A stretch of 64,000 bases of DNA from Paenibacillus allorhizosphaerae (GCF_910594985.1 NZ_CAJVCE010000011.1:1-64000), one strand, 5' to 3'; positions 1 to 8,863 are shown, numbered from the stretch's first letter. Made by a program: numbers and translations. The notes: generated by a model from the letters alone, not told the origin.

Positions 1-383
1 GTTGAAGGCGAGGTAGTCCGGTATACAGCTTTATATACCGAATCGGAGATGCTCTCTCCGTAGACGGACGTACCTACAGGGCCGTACAAATTAATGTAAT
101 CATAAGTGCCTAGCCCGGACGTGGAAAACTTATAGTTGTAAACCCCGTCGTACACGCTGTAGGTTACATCAGTTACTTTGAGCTGGGTGCCGCTTGGGCT
201 GTACAAATAAACTTGCGAATTGACGCTATAAACGTCGGAATAGACCGTACCGGTTACCGTGCCGTTCTCGTACTTCACATCCTTGAACCCGGATGCGGCG
301 AAAGCGAGTACCGGAAGCAGGATCGAGATGATAAACATCACCACGGTCACTTGCGCTGTCTTTTTAAAAACAGCTGGCTTCAT
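1..383 (-). CDS. Secreted protein, C-terminus cut by window edge
   Basis: Reading frame open from an ATG at 383 to the window edge (127 codons, no stop seen). The N-terminus is a clear Sec signal peptide: basic KPAVFKK, a hydrophobic core around residues 11-27, and a likely cleavage after AFA. The mature part is rich in Tyr, Ser, Val and Thr with an alternating beta-strand pattern, suggesting a beta-sandwich domain of an extracellular or wall-associated protein; no family recognised. An AGGAG lies 10 bases before the chosen ATG. A second in-frame ATG at 455 sits 4 bases after a stronger GGAGG, so the protein may be 24 residues longer. No function is assigned. Confidence 0.7.
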   Translation of the reverse strand, partial: MKPAVFKKTAQVTVVMFIISILLPVLAFAASGFKDVKYENGTVTGTVYSDVYSVNSQVYLYSPSGTQLKVTDVTYSVYDGVYNYKFSTSGLGTYDYINLYGPVGTSVYGESISDSVYKAVYRTTSPS

Positions 384-702
384 GCAGGATTCACTCCTAT
401 CTCTTTGGACAAATAATTTCGAATTGCGATTTACAGGCTCCCTCGACAAATGCATTTCACCTCCTTCTATCGACGTTCCATATAGATTGTTCGAAGCGGA
501 CAAGTAGTTTCTGTCCATGTTGGTAAAAATTACTAAACAATCTCGTTAGACATTATATGACCAACCCGGGACTGTCCGCTGCCAAACATCTCGACAGAGT
601 GAAACGCGGATAGTTTTATAAAGGTTGCGGTCATTTTTATTTTTTGTACTAAAGTACTAAGAACATCATACCCGAGAACTACGATTGTTTTTGAAATTGG
701 GT
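384..702. other. Intergenic region, no convincing gene
   Basis: Holds the upstream region of the secreted-protein gene (read leftward) including its strong Shine-Dalgarno near 458-464, and a small dyad GTACT-AA-AGTAC at 646-657 that could be an operator. The only ORFs are short, without ribosome binding sites. Confidence 0.4.
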
Positions 703-736
703 CAAAAGAAAGCCCCGACCGCAATGCGGAAGGGGC
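703..736 (-). terminator. Rho-independent terminator of the MFS gene
   Basis: On the minus strand GCCCC...GGGGC with an inner CCGC/GCGG stem is followed by TTTCTTTT. It lies about 65 bases past the stop of the MFS transporter gene. Confidence 0.8.
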
Positions 737-799
737 GGACAATGGACTCGGTGCAATCCCAAAAATTTACGAGATTTGTCGATTTTTATAGATCCGGCG

Positions 800-1966
800 T
801 TAAGCGCGGGCTGTTCGGCTGATACGATTAATAGGGAGCAGGCAAAGCGAGAGCATCAAGAATACAAAAGCGATAAAATAAGGCGACGTATGCGTGCGCA
901 CTTGTCCGGCAACAATGGGGCCTATAAAGGCGCCGATGGAGTAGGAAATAGACAAAACCGAGAAGACGCGCCCGTATTTGTTCGAGCTGGTCACGCTGGC
1001 GAGGAACGAAGCAATCGCCGGGAAAATAACCCCCTTAGCCATGCCGATCAAGAAAAGCGACGCGGAGATCGGGAGCGGCCAGTGCACCGACATGCCGAAA
1101 AAGACGAGCGCAAGCGCCAAACTGCCGAATGACGTTCGCAAAATCGGCGATACGCGGCTGAGGAACAACATGCTTAGCGTTACGAGCGATCCGAGACTGA
1201 TAAGCGAGAAAAAAACGCCGGATGTGACAATGGAGCCGTGTGTTTCTTTCATTAACGGTAGTTCGAAAAACAAAATGCCTTGCGAACACGAAATACCGAG
1301 CGGAACGGCGTAAAAAAGCCATGGAATCCGGTTTGATTTTTCGTTGTGCTCAAGGCCGCCGTCCGGCAGAGCCGCAACCGTGCCGTGGGGAGGAAACAAC
1401 TCCGCAGCCGTCTGCTTGTACTGCTGCTCGTTAACGCCGAACCAGGCGAAGATTCCGGTAATGATAAGGATCCATCCCAGAAAAGTAAAGGATGCGGCAA
1501 AACCGAACTGCGCAACCAAAAAAGCGCCGGCGGCAGGACTAAGCACGGAAGCGATCGTATGCACCATTCCGTTGCCGGCCATCAGCTTGCCTTGCTGAAC
1601 ATGATCTTTGGCGATCTTTGCAAGCAGCGTAAGGCAGGCAGGCGATAAAAACGCGAGCACGAATCCGCTGATCGAACGGATGATAAGCAGGTCCCACGGA
1701 TCGGTGACGCGGGATTGAATTAGAAGGACGATTCCTGCTACAATCAGGCTGAATACAATAAAAGCTTTGCTGCCGTATTTATCGACGCCGTAGCCTGCAA
1801 TCAAATTGCCGGGCAAATGGGTAATCGAGTACACGCCCAAAATGAGCCCGATGAAGGACGGCGCCGCCCCCAGGGATATCGCAAATGGAGAAAGAATCGG
1901 ATACTGCGCATGCAGGTCGAAAAAGGCTACGAACATAAACAGATACAGCCATACTGCGGTTTTCAC
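800..1966 (-). CDS. MFS family efflux/uptake transporter
   Basis: About 388 residues of almost continuous hydrophobic segments, fitting a 12-helix major facilitator protein. Between helices 2 and 3 is G-YGVDKYGSK, the family's motif A (GxxxD(R/K)xGR/K), and the halves are split by a hydrophilic loop around residues 185-215. Chosen start is a GTG preceded by GTGAGGT at 5-base spacing; an ATG at 1984 is possible but lies inside the ribosome binding site. The frame stays open upstream to 2392, but that extension is hydrophilic and overlaps the neighbouring plus-strand gene. Substrate unknown; drug or metabolite export is typical for this group. Confidence 0.85.
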   Translation of the reverse strand: MKTAVWLYLFMFVAFFDLHAQYPILSPFAISLGAAPSFIGLILGVYSITHLPGNLIAGYGVDKYGSKAFIVFSLIVAGIVLLIQSRVTDPWDLLIIRSISGFVLAFLSPACLTLLAKIAKDHVQQGKLMAGNGMVHTIASVLSPAAGAFLVAQFGFAASFTFLGWILIITGIFAWFGVNEQQYKQTAAELFPPHGTVAALPDGGLEHNEKSNRIPWLFYAVPLGISCSQGILFFELPLMKETHGSIVTSGVFFSLISLGSLVTLSMLFLSRVSPILRTSFGSLALALVFFGMSVHWPLPISASLFLIGMAKGVIFPAIASFLASVTSSNKYGRVFSVLSISYSIGAFIGPIVAGQVRTHTSPYFIAFVFLMLSLCLLPINRISRTARA

Positions 1967-2068
1967 CCAAATCACCTCACACATAATTGATGGTTGTCCG
2001 TTGCCTATCTTTACTACGTTTACGCCAGTGGGGGGACGAATAGTACAAGTTTTTTGAAGGGGGAGCCA

Positions 2069-2221
2069 ATGGATACGCTTGTGACGGCGGTCCTGATCGT
2101 CATCGCACTCATCGCGCTGCTTCGTTTGAGGCGGACATTCCGCAGGTCGTCGCAGCAGGACCGGGGTGATGAAATTCAGCGGAAGCTGGCGGAATTGCGG
2201 AAAAAAAGAGATGAAGATTAG
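2069..2221 (+). CDS. Small single-pass membrane protein (50 aa)
   Basis: Begins at ATG after AGGGGGAG (6-base spacing). Residues 3-18 are one hydrophobic helix (TLVTAVLIVIALIALL), followed by a highly charged cytoplasmic tail rich in Arg, Lys, Asp and Glu. It heads a run of plus-strand membrane-protein genes (2283, 2786) and may be cotranscribed with them. No family recognised and no function assigned. Confidence 0.6.
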   Translation: MDTLVTAVLIVIALIALLRLRRTFRRSSQQDRGDEIQRKLAELRKKRDED

Positions 2222-2282
2222 AAGGAAAATATTGTATGATGAATAACGAATAAGAAAGATGTTTATTAAGGGAGAGATAGCG

Positions 2283-2717
2283 TTGGATTTTCTCACAGCC
2301 TTTTTGGCGGAGCGTTGGTACATTATTTTAGCTGCGCTCATTGTTTTATTTTTGGTTGTCAAAATCGTGAAGACGGTGATCAAGTGGGTCATCGTGCTTG
2401 CGATCGTGGCCGGGCTGTTTTTCTACGGCGCGAGCTACAAGGATCAACTGCTTGAGCTCGGCACGACGGTAGGTGCAAAGGTGGCGGCGGAAGCGAAGAC
2501 GCAGGCGATGAATGCGATCAGCGCCGAAGTTAAGGAAGCGAAATATACGCAAAATGCCGACGGCTCGTTTACGATAACGACCAAGAGCGTAAAGGTCGAC
2601 GGAAAACCGGGCGCCGGGGAAGTTCAGGTGACGTTCATGAATCAGACGTTCAACGTGAAGGTAGACGAGATGGTAAAGACGTTCATAGAACAGGCGAAGA
2701 AAAACGCGGGATTGTAA
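2283..2717 (+). CDS. Membrane-anchored protein of unknown function (144 aa)
   Basis: Two closely spaced hydrophobic segments (about residues 10-26 and 32-48 from the TTG start) precede a soluble domain of roughly 95 residues with Ala/Lys-rich helix and beta-type sequence. TTG at 2283 is chosen because AAGGGAGAG lies 6 bases before it; an in-frame ATG at 2259 has only a weak site. Sits between a small membrane protein and the transglutaminase-like gene on the same strand, perhaps one operon for an envelope function. Not recognised as a named family. Confidence 0.7.
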   Translation: MDFLTAFLAERWYIILAALIVLFLVVKIVKTVIKWVIVLAIVAGLFFYGASYKDQLLELGTTVGAKVAAEAKTQAMNAISAEVKEAKYTQNADGSFTITTKSVKVDGKPGAGEVQVTFMNQTFNVKVDEMVKTFIEQAKKNAGL

Positions 2718-2785
2718 GAGAGAGACATCAACGTAAAGATGGATTCGTTGTATCAAGGTGTACCGTATAGAGGAGGGGGGAGCCG

Positions 2786-3949
2786 ATGAACGTCTGGCAG
2801 CAACTGCAGTTGCAGCTGCAGCAGTTGAATTGGATTACGGTTATGATCAGCGTTGTCGTAATTGCATCGATTGTTCAAGGGCTGGTCCGCGGCGCATCCT
2901 CCTCCGCGAAACGATTGCTGCTGATGGTAATCGAGGGAGCCGTAACGCTGCTGAGCCTTTTTCTTGCTTGGGAGTTAAGTAACTGGCTGTCGCCGAAGCT
3001 GCAGGCCTTTCTGACGGGGCTCGGCATCGTCATTCCATCGGAGGAGCTTGGTTTCTGGAGACAATTATACTATACCTTGCTGACGGCGATTCGCGATTTT
3101 TCGCTGCTGCGCTTCAGCATATTGTTCGTGCTGGGTTACGGCCTGATCAAGCAAGTCGTCTACCGGATCGTCGATCCGCTGGTCGATCGTTGGGAGGCGG
3201 GGCGAGACGACCAGCTGAAGCCGGGTAAAGGAACGCCGTCTTTGGTCAGCAGTTTGATCGGCGGCGTGCTCGGCGCTGTGACCGGCTTTGGCCGGGGCAT
3301 GGTCATGATCGCCGTGTTGTTTGTCGTCACGACGCTGTTTCCGCAAACGCCGGCAGCAAACTATATCCAGGCCTCCTCGCTTTATCAAAAAGGAGCCAAG
3401 GAAGTGATCGAGCCGGCCGCAGGCGAGTTCATCGCAAACCGATTGCCGGTGTTTACCCGGGCGGTGGAGCAGGAATTCGCCAACATTTTGCAGCGGAAAT
3501 ACGAAGTGCTTGACGCCAAAATACCGCCGGATATCGCGCTGGCGGCGAAGGAAGTAACGGCGGACGGCAAGACGGACGAAGAGAAGGCGAAGCTGCTGTA
3601 CCGGTGGGTTGGTACGCGCGTCAAATACGATTGGAACAAGGTCAAGCTGTATGAAGAGCAGCGTATCTGGAAAGAGCAAACGCCGGAAGAGACGTTCAAC
3701 ACGAAGAAGGGCGTATGCATTGACTTTTCCAGGCTATATGCGGTCATGGCAAGATCGACCGGTTTAGACGTCAAGGTAGTAACGGGACTCGGGTATGACG
3801 GCCGGGGAGGGTACGGCCCGCATGCCTGGAACGAAGTGTATTTGTCGGAGAAAGAACAGTGGGTGCCGCTGGATTCCACTTGGGTGGCGAGCGGGGGCAA
3901 CTGGTTCAATCCTCCGAACTTTCAAGAGACGCACATAAAAGAAACGTAA
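2786..3949 (+). CDS. Polytopic membrane protein with transglutaminase-like domain
   Basis: The first ~190 residues carry four to five hydrophobic helices resembling a CvpA/colicin-V-production-type membrane module; the C-terminal ~150 residues are a transglutaminase-like (papain-fold) domain. The catalytic triad is visible: Cys311 in KKGVCIDFS, His346 in GPHAWNE and Asp363 in VPLDSTW. The domain should face the outside of the membrane, where it could act as a cysteine peptidase or cross-linking enzyme on wall or surface proteins (inference). Start ATG follows AGGAGGGGGG. The first codons are an imperfect CAG/CTG repeat encoding QLQLQLQQL. A strong terminator follows. Confidence 0.85.
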   Translation: MNVWQQLQLQLQQLNWITVMISVVVIASIVQGLVRGASSSAKRLLLMVIEGAVTLLSLFLAWELSNWLSPKLQAFLTGLGIVIPSEELGFWRQLYYTLLTAIRDFSLLRFSILFVLGYGLIKQVVYRIVDPLVDRWEAGRDDQLKPGKGTPSLVSSLIGGVLGAVTGFGRGMVMIAVLFVVTTLFPQTPAANYIQASSLYQKGAKEVIEPAAGEFIANRLPVFTRAVEQEFANILQRKYEVLDAKIPPDIALAAKEVTADGKTDEEKAKLLYRWVGTRVKYDWNKVKLYEEQRIWKEQTPEETFNTKKGVCIDFSRLYAVMARSTGLDVKVVTGLGYDGRGGYGPHAWNEVYLSEKEQWVPLDSTWVASGGNWFNPPNFQETHIKET

Positions 3950-3982
3950 ACCGAAGCAATGATTGCTATTCTTTATAGTCGC

Positions 3983-4024
3983 AAGCCGGAAGGGTCGAAA
4001 GGATGACAGCTCCGGCTTTTCTTT
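3983..4024 (+). terminator. Rho-independent terminator
   Basis: Perfect 8-base stem AAGCCGGA/TCCGGCTT followed by TTCTTTT, 33 bases after the transglutaminase-like gene. Confidence 0.8.
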
Positions 4025-4101
4025 TGCACATGAGGAAGTTATGGTAAACTAAAAGTTATGAGCAAGGCCGATATTTCGGCCCGATACGAGGTGAAACATC
4101 G

Positions 4102-4815
4102 ATGGTCAAGACACTCAGAGAATATAAAGCGATCTTTTTTGATGTAGGCGATACATTAATTACAATACCTGCCGCGCGCGTCATTATGCAGCAATATTTG
4201 GCAAGCCGGGCTATGCACCGGGGAGAGGAACAGATCGGTGAACTTTTTACCGAAGCGTTCCGTCTATTTTATTACGGCAAGCAGCTTGACCCGTTCGAGG
4301 TATGCACGCCCGAATCCGATAGAGCATTCTGGGTCAAATTGTATCACTATATTCTTCAGAAATTGGGAGTCGACGAAGAACAGTGGACGGAAGAGCAAGT
4401 GCACGAATGCTGCCACGAGTTGTACCATTTGTTTACCGCACCTGAGCAGTATGCGCTGTTTGAAGATGTGAAGGAATGCATCGAGCGTTTAAGCAGACAG
4501 GGATACAGGCTTGGCATTATTTCCAATTTCGCTCCAACGCTTTCATCGATTTTGGACCATAAAGGCATTTTGCATTATTTCGATCCTGTCATCGTATCGA
4601 CCGAAGTCGGGCTGGAGAAGCCGGATCCGGCCATTTTCAGCCTGGCGCTAGAGCGCTCGGGACTGGAAGCGAAGGACGTGCTGTATGTCGGTGATCACGA
4701 CCGCAACGACATTTGGGCGCCGGCACAAGTCGGCATCGATGCCGTCAAAATCAAAAGATATGATTATCATACCGGGGAGGGCATTCATTCCCTGCGCGAA
4801 TTGTTCGCAATGTAA
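4102..4815 (+). CDS. HAD-superfamily hydrolase (phosphatase)
   Basis: 237 residues with the four HAD motifs in order: motif I FFDVGDTL (nucleophile Asp followed by Gly-Asp instead of the usual DxD-GT spacing), motif II IISNF, motif III Lys in GLEKPDP, and motif IV YVGDHDRND. The helical cap between motifs I and II marks subfamily IA, cytosolic Mg-dependent phosphatases of small metabolites. Substrate cannot be read from sequence. Start ATG follows GAGGTG. Separated by a terminator from the upstream genes and 31 bases upstream of the penicillin-binding protein gene, with which it may be cotranscribed. Confidence 0.88.
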   Translation: MVKTLREYKAIFFDVGDTLITIPAARVIMQQYLASRAMHRGEEQIGELFTEAFRLFYYGKQLDPFEVCTPESDRAFWVKLYHYILQKLGVDEEQWTEEQVHECCHELYHLFTAPEQYALFEDVKECIERLSRQGYRLGIISNFAPTLSSILDHKGILHYFDPVIVSTEVGLEKPDPAIFSLALERSGLEAKDVLYVGDHDRNDIWAPAQVGIDAVKIKRYDYHTGEGIHSLRELFAM

Positions 4816-4846
4816 TTCCAAAGCGTAGTAAAGGAGTCGCAGTCTC

Positions 4847-6904
4847 GTGAAGAAGCCGATAGTCATGGACGACCCGCAGAAGCAAGAGCATAATAAGCGC
4901 CGGCAGTTTACGTTTCGAATCAACCTGTTCTTTTTCTTTACGTTTTTTCTGTTTTCCGTTCTTATAGTGAGGCTGGCGATGCTTCAGTTCGTGGAAGGCC
5001 ACGAGATGAAGGCGGAGAAAGCTGCCCGAAATAAAGCGGATACGCCGATTCCTCCGATCCGCGGCAATATATACGACCGGGGAGGAGCTCCGATTGCCTA
5101 CACGACCTCGACGCAGTCGCTTTATTTTCGGATCGAGCAGGAGCAGCCTAAGGAGGAAGTCATTACGCTTGCCAACAAGCTGGCTAAGATTTTCGCAGAT
5201 TACGGCGAACCTACACCAAAGCCGCTCACGGCCGCCGATATTATTAAGGCAATGGACGTCGGCTATGATCTGGAGCAAAACAAAACGACGGCCCCAAGCT
5301 ATTTTGCCGTGCCGCGGCGTCTTAAATCCGGTTTGTCCGAGAAAGAGATGGCGTATATTTACGAGCACCGCGATGAGCTGAAATGGCTGGAGATCACGGA
5401 AGAAAGCATCCGTACCTACGATACGGATACTACGCCGGCCGTGCAGCTTATCGGCTATATGCGTCCGTTCTCGGCGGCAAGGGAGCCGAAGTACGGCTTG
5501 CCTTTCTACAAGGACAAGAAATCGGAAGGATATTTGGACACCGAGGACGTCGGCTATGACGGCATCGAGTTAATGTACCAGGAGGAGCTGCGCGGCAAGA
5601 ACGGATATAAGACATATCCGGTGAACGCTTCGCAAAAAATTATCGGCAAAGTCGAAATTACGAAGCCGATCAAGGGCAACAATTTGTTTTTGACGATCAA
5701 CAAAAACGTGCAGCTTACTACCGAGCAGGCGATCATCGATCATCTCAAATGGCTCAAGGGGCCCGAGGCGCGCAACAACCCGTATGCGAACAAAGGGAGA
5801 AACGCGGTGGCCGGCTACGCCGTGGCGATGGAAGTGGACACGGGGAAAGTGGTCGCGATGGCCAGCATGCCGGATTACGATCCGACCGTCTGGTTCGGCG
5901 GCATCCCGCAGGCGGAGTACGAGCGAATCAAACCGTTTATTAATAACGGGACGATCACGACCGCATATCCGGATTATCCGGACGCCGAACTTGCGAAACA
6001 TCCGACCTCGATCGTTTATATGGGATCGGTCGTAAAGCCGCTGTCCGTGCTGATCGGCTTAAACGAAGGGTTGTTCACGACCGCGACGAAATATAATGAT
6101 ACCGGCGTGTTTTACTATGGAAAAGACAACAACGCCAGACTTTCGAATTCCGATAGCGCCGCGTGGGGAAACATTAACGCGACGGAGGCGATTCGCCGTT
6201 CTTCCAATACGTTCATGTCAGCGATGATCGGCAATGCGCTGTATATGCGCAACGGCAATAAAGCAGTCGATCTTTGGGAGACGTATCTCGGCAAATTCGG
6301 CTTAGGCGTATCGACCGGAAGCGGGCTTCCGAGAGAGTACGCGGGACTTAGCGAGTTCAAGACGAATACGAAAGAAACCCCACAGTCCCGGATGGTGTTC
6401 GCCTCGTGGGGACAAAATGAAAAATACACGACTTTGCAGCTCGCGCAGTATGTAACGACGCTGGCGACGCGCGGCAAACGGCTGAAGCCGCAGTTTGTGG
6501 ACAAGATTGAAACGTATGAAGGCGAATTGGTGAAGAAATTCGACGACGCGGAAGTGCTCGACGAGACGACGTTTCCGAAGCCGTATTGGGATGCGGTCAT
6601 TACCGGCATGAAGCAGGTCGGCATTCAAGGCTTCGACGGATTCCCGTACGAAATCGCCAGAAAGACGGGAACGTCCACGCAGCGCGTCGGCGGCGGCAAG
6701 GAAGTCGATAATGCGGTATTCATTGCGTTTGCTCCGGCGGATAAACCGAAGCTGGCGGTAGCGGTCGTCGTGCCGGAAGGCGGGTTCGGTTCCTGGGGCG
6801 CAGCGCCGATCGCGCGCAAAATTTTCGATGCATATGATCAATTTGTCGGACTGGACGGCGTTCCGAAAGGGAATCCGACGGGGACTGATTCGAAAAAACC
6901 GTAA
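4847..6904 (+). CDS. Class B penicillin-binding protein (transpeptidase)
   Basis: 685 residues. A short basic cytoplasmic N-terminus and one membrane anchor (about residues 25-46) are followed by a dimerisation domain starting at IRGNIYDRGG and a transpeptidase domain with all active-site motifs: SVVK (nucleophile Ser394, Lys397), SSN at 452-454 and KTGTS at 606-610. Cross-links peptidoglycan stem peptides outside the membrane; the PBP2/PbpA type usually works with an elongation-type SEDS glycosyltransferase, but no rodA or mre gene is nearby. Start is GTG with AAGGAGT 9 bases upstream. A terminator follows directly. Confidence 0.9.
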   Translation: MKKPIVMDDPQKQEHNKRRQFTFRINLFFFFTFFLFSVLIVRLAMLQFVEGHEMKAEKAARNKADTPIPPIRGNIYDRGGAPIAYTTSTQSLYFRIEQEQPKEEVITLANKLAKIFADYGEPTPKPLTAADIIKAMDVGYDLEQNKTTAPSYFAVPRRLKSGLSEKEMAYIYEHRDELKWLEITEESIRTYDTDTTPAVQLIGYMRPFSAAREPKYGLPFYKDKKSEGYLDTEDVGYDGIELMYQEELRGKNGYKTYPVNASQKIIGKVEITKPIKGNNLFLTINKNVQLTTEQAIIDHLKWLKGPEARNNPYANKGRNAVAGYAVAMEVDTGKVVAMASMPDYDPTVWFGGIPQAEYERIKPFINNGTITTAYPDYPDAELAKHPTSIVYMGSVVKPLSVLIGLNEGLFTTATKYNDTGVFYYGKDNNARLSNSDSAAWGNINATEAIRRSSNTFMSAMIGNALYMRNGNKAVDLWETYLGKFGLGVSTGSGLPREYAGLSEFKTNTKETPQSRMVFASWGQNEKYTTLQLAQYVTTLATRGKRLKPQFVDKIETYEGELVKKFDDAEVLDETTFPKPYWDAVITGMKQVGIQGFDGFPYEIARKTGTSTQRVGGGKEVDNAVFIAFAPADKPKLAVAVVVPEGGFGSWGAAPIARKIFDAYDQFVGLDGVPKGNPTGTDSKKP

Positions 6905-6914
6905 ACGGCAGTGC

Positions 6915-6952
6915 AAAGAAATCTCCTGATATAAAGGGGATCTCTTTTTTTT
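6915..6952 (+). terminator. Rho-independent terminator of the PBP gene
   Basis: Twelve-base stem AAAGAAATCTCC/GGGGATCTCTTT with one mismatch and one G-T pair, merging into a run of T. Confidence 0.75.
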
Positions 6953-6962
6953 ATAAAATAAA

Positions 6963-6994
6963 TGTTGCACAAAGGAAACATATTTGTATATAAT
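6963..6994 (+). promoter_or_regulatory. Promoter of the metal ABC operon with MntR-like operator
   Basis: A -35 TTGCAC (6965-6970) and -10 TATAAT (6989-6994) are 18 bases apart. The -35 is embedded in TGTTGCACAAAGGAAACA, which matches the Bacillus MntR box (TTTGCCTTAAGGAAAC type) at about 12 of 16 positions. Binding of Mn-loaded MntR here would block RNA polymerase when manganese is plentiful. Confidence 0.65.
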
Positions 6995-7019
6995 TAAAAT
7001 ATAGTCAGGAAGTAAACAA

Positions 7020-7057
7020 ATGTTGTCTTGGCTAAAAAAGAAGGTATAAGACAACAT
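7020..7057 (+). promoter_or_regulatory. 10-bp perfect inverted repeat in the mntA leader
   Basis: ATGTTGTCTT (7020-7029) and AAGACAACAT (7048-7057) are perfectly complementary with an 18-base loop. It lies in the 5' leader between the promoter and the first gene; no T run follows, so it may be an mRNA-stability hairpin or a second operator rather than a terminator. Confidence 0.55.
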
Positions 7058-7105
7058 TCGAAGTTATATAGATGGATCATATGATAAGAAAGGTTTGGGG
7101 TGTAA

Positions 7106-8062
7106 ATGATGCTGAAGAACAAATCGGTACCGTCCTCGTTCAAACGATTGATAATGACACTTCTATTTTTGACGCTGGCGGTCGTGTCGGCGGCTTGCGG
7201 CAATTCGCAAGAAGCCGGGGCGGACGGCAAAGTGAAAGTAACGGCCACCATCGGCATGATCAGCGATATTGTCGCACAGGTTGGCGGAGAACATGTGCAA
7301 GTGACCGGATTGATGAAATCCGGCGTCGACCCGCACTTATACAAAGCATCGCAAGGCGATGTGAAGAAGCTGGAGCATGCGGACATTATTTTCTATAACG
7401 GATTGCATCTCGAAGGCAAGATGGTGGATATGTTCGAGAAGATGAGCAAGACGAAGCCGACCGTGGCAGTGTCTAGAAACATTCCGGAATCGAAACTGCG
7501 CGGCTGGGACGGCGGCGAAGCCTCCCATGATCCTCATATATGGTTTGATGTGAAGCATTGGATCAGCGCGACCGAAGTGGTGCGGGAGGAGCTTAGCAAG
7601 CTGGATGCGGCGCATGCGGAAGACTACAAGAACAACGCTGCCGGTTATACGAAGCAGCTTGAGGAGTTGGACCGGTACGCAAGGGAGCAAATTGCTTCGA
7701 TCCCGGAAAACCAACGCGTGCTCGTCACCGCGCATGATGCGTTCGGCTATTTCGGAGATGCGTACGGCATTAAAGTGATGGGGCTGCAGGGCATCAGCAC
7801 CGCATCGGAGTACGGCTCCAAAGACGTGAGCGACCTGAGAGATTTCCTCGTGCAAAATAAAATCAAAGCGGTGTTCGTGGAATCGAGCGTGCCGAAGAAA
7901 TCGATCGAGGCCGTCATTCAAGGCGCGAAGAAGCAAGGTCACACGATATCAATCGGCGGCGAGTTATACTCCGACGCGATGGGCAAAGAAGGGACGCCGG
8001 AAGGAACGTACATCGGCATGGTGCGGCATAACGTGGATACGATTGTGAAGGCATTGAAATAA
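7106..8062 (+). CDS. mntA: Mn/Zn ABC transporter substrate-binding lipoprotein
   Basis: 318 residues of the cluster-9 (TroA/ZnuA/PsaA) metal-binding family. Signal peptide ends in the lipobox VSAAC, giving a lipid-anchored Cys. Family histidine motifs are visible: DPHLYK (after GLMKSGV) and SHDPHIWFD, followed by the later GLQGISTASE and SVPKK segments. It has only a short, non-His-rich stretch between helices, which in this family favours Mn over Zn. Followed by an ATPase and two permeases, the same gene order as Bacillus mntABCD. The MntR-like promoter supports manganese; zinc cannot be excluded. Two adjacent ATG codons compete as start. Confidence 0.85.
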   Translation: MMLKNKSVPSSFKRLIMTLLFLTLAVVSAACGNSQEAGADGKVKVTATIGMISDIVAQVGGEHVQVTGLMKSGVDPHLYKASQGDVKKLEHADIIFYNGLHLEGKMVDMFEKMSKTKPTVAVSRNIPESKLRGWDGGEASHDPHIWFDVKHWISATEVVREELSKLDAAHAEDYKNNAAGYTKQLEELDRYAREQIASIPENQRVLVTAHDAFGYFGDAYGIKVMGLQGISTASEYGSKDVSDLRDFLVQNKIKAVFVESSVPKKSIEAVIQGAKKQGHTISIGGELYSDAMGKEGTPEGTYIGMVRHNVDTIVKALK

Positions 8063-8083
8063 ACGAAGCGGGGAGTGATACCT

Positions 8084-8857
8084 ATGATGGAGATGCAAAG
8101 TAAATCGCCGTTGTCCGTGCGCGGCATGACGGTTGCTTATCAAAAAAAGCCTGTGCTAACCGACATTACGTTCGATATTCCGGAAGGGAAGCTGGTCGGC
8201 ATTGTCGGACCGAACGGCGCAGGCAAATCTACGCTGATCAAAGCGGCTCTCGGGTTAATCCCCCGTGTCAGCGGAGAAGTATCGATCTACGGGCGCCCTT
8301 ACCGCGAGCAGCGGAAGCTGATCGGCTATGTGCCGCAGCGGGAATCGGTCGATTGGGATTTCCCGACGAGCGCGCTGGACGTGGTAATGATGGGGCGGTA
8401 CGGCCATCTCGGATGGTTCAAACGCCCGGGCGCGGCGGAACGGAAGCTGGCAATGGATTGCCTAGGTAAAGTAGGCATGGCCGATTTCGCCGACCGGCAA
8501 ATCAGCCAGCTTTCGGGCGGACAGCAGCAGCGTATATTTCTAGCAAGGGCGCTCGCCCAGGATGCGCGGCTGTATTTTATGGATGAACCTTTCGTAGGCG
8601 TTGACGCGGCGACGGAGAAAGCGATCATTACGCTGCTGGGTGAATTGAAGAACCAGGGGAAAACGGTACTTGTCGTCCATCATGACCTATCTACGGTGAA
8701 AGAATATTTCGACTGGGTTATGCTGCTCAACGTACAGTTGATGGGGATCGGACCGACGGATCAAGTGTTTACGAAGGAACAACTGCAAACGACGTACGGC
8801 GGAAGGTTAACGCTATTAAACAGGGACGATGATGCGATCATCGTCGGTTCGAGGTGA
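8084..8857 (+). CDS. mntB: Mn/Zn ABC transporter ATP-binding protein
   Basis: 257 residues. Walker A GPNGAGKS, Q-loop in GYVPQRESVDWDFP (a sequence typical of metal-type ABC ATPases), signature LSGGQQQR, Walker B LYFMDEPF and H-loop VVHHD are all intact. It energises metal import at the inner face of the membrane with the two permeases downstream. ATG at 8084 is chosen because GGGGAGTG lies 6 bases before it; the GTG at 8075 lies inside that site. Only 21 bases separate it from the lipoprotein stop and 6 bases from the next gene. Confidence 0.92.
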   Translation: MMEMQSKSPLSVRGMTVAYQKKPVLTDITFDIPEGKLVGIVGPNGAGKSTLIKAALGLIPRVSGEVSIYGRPYREQRKLIGYVPQRESVDWDFPTSALDVVMMGRYGHLGWFKRPGAAERKLAMDCLGKVGMADFADRQISQLSGGQQQRIFLARALAQDARLYFMDEPFVGVDAATEKAIITLLGELKNQGKTVLVVHHDLSTVKEYFDWVMLLNVQLMGIGPTDQVFTKEQLQTTYGGRLTLLNRDDDAIIVGSR

Positions 8858-8863
8858 TCGGTT

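Noticed and set aside
533-742. A 69-codon minus-strand frame
   Set aside because: It overlaps the terminator of the MFS gene and has no ribosome site or family features.
1967-2392. N-terminal extension of the MFS transporter frame
   Set aside because: It overlaps the plus-strand small-protein genes and is not MFS-like; a GTG with a good ribosome site gives a normal-length protein.
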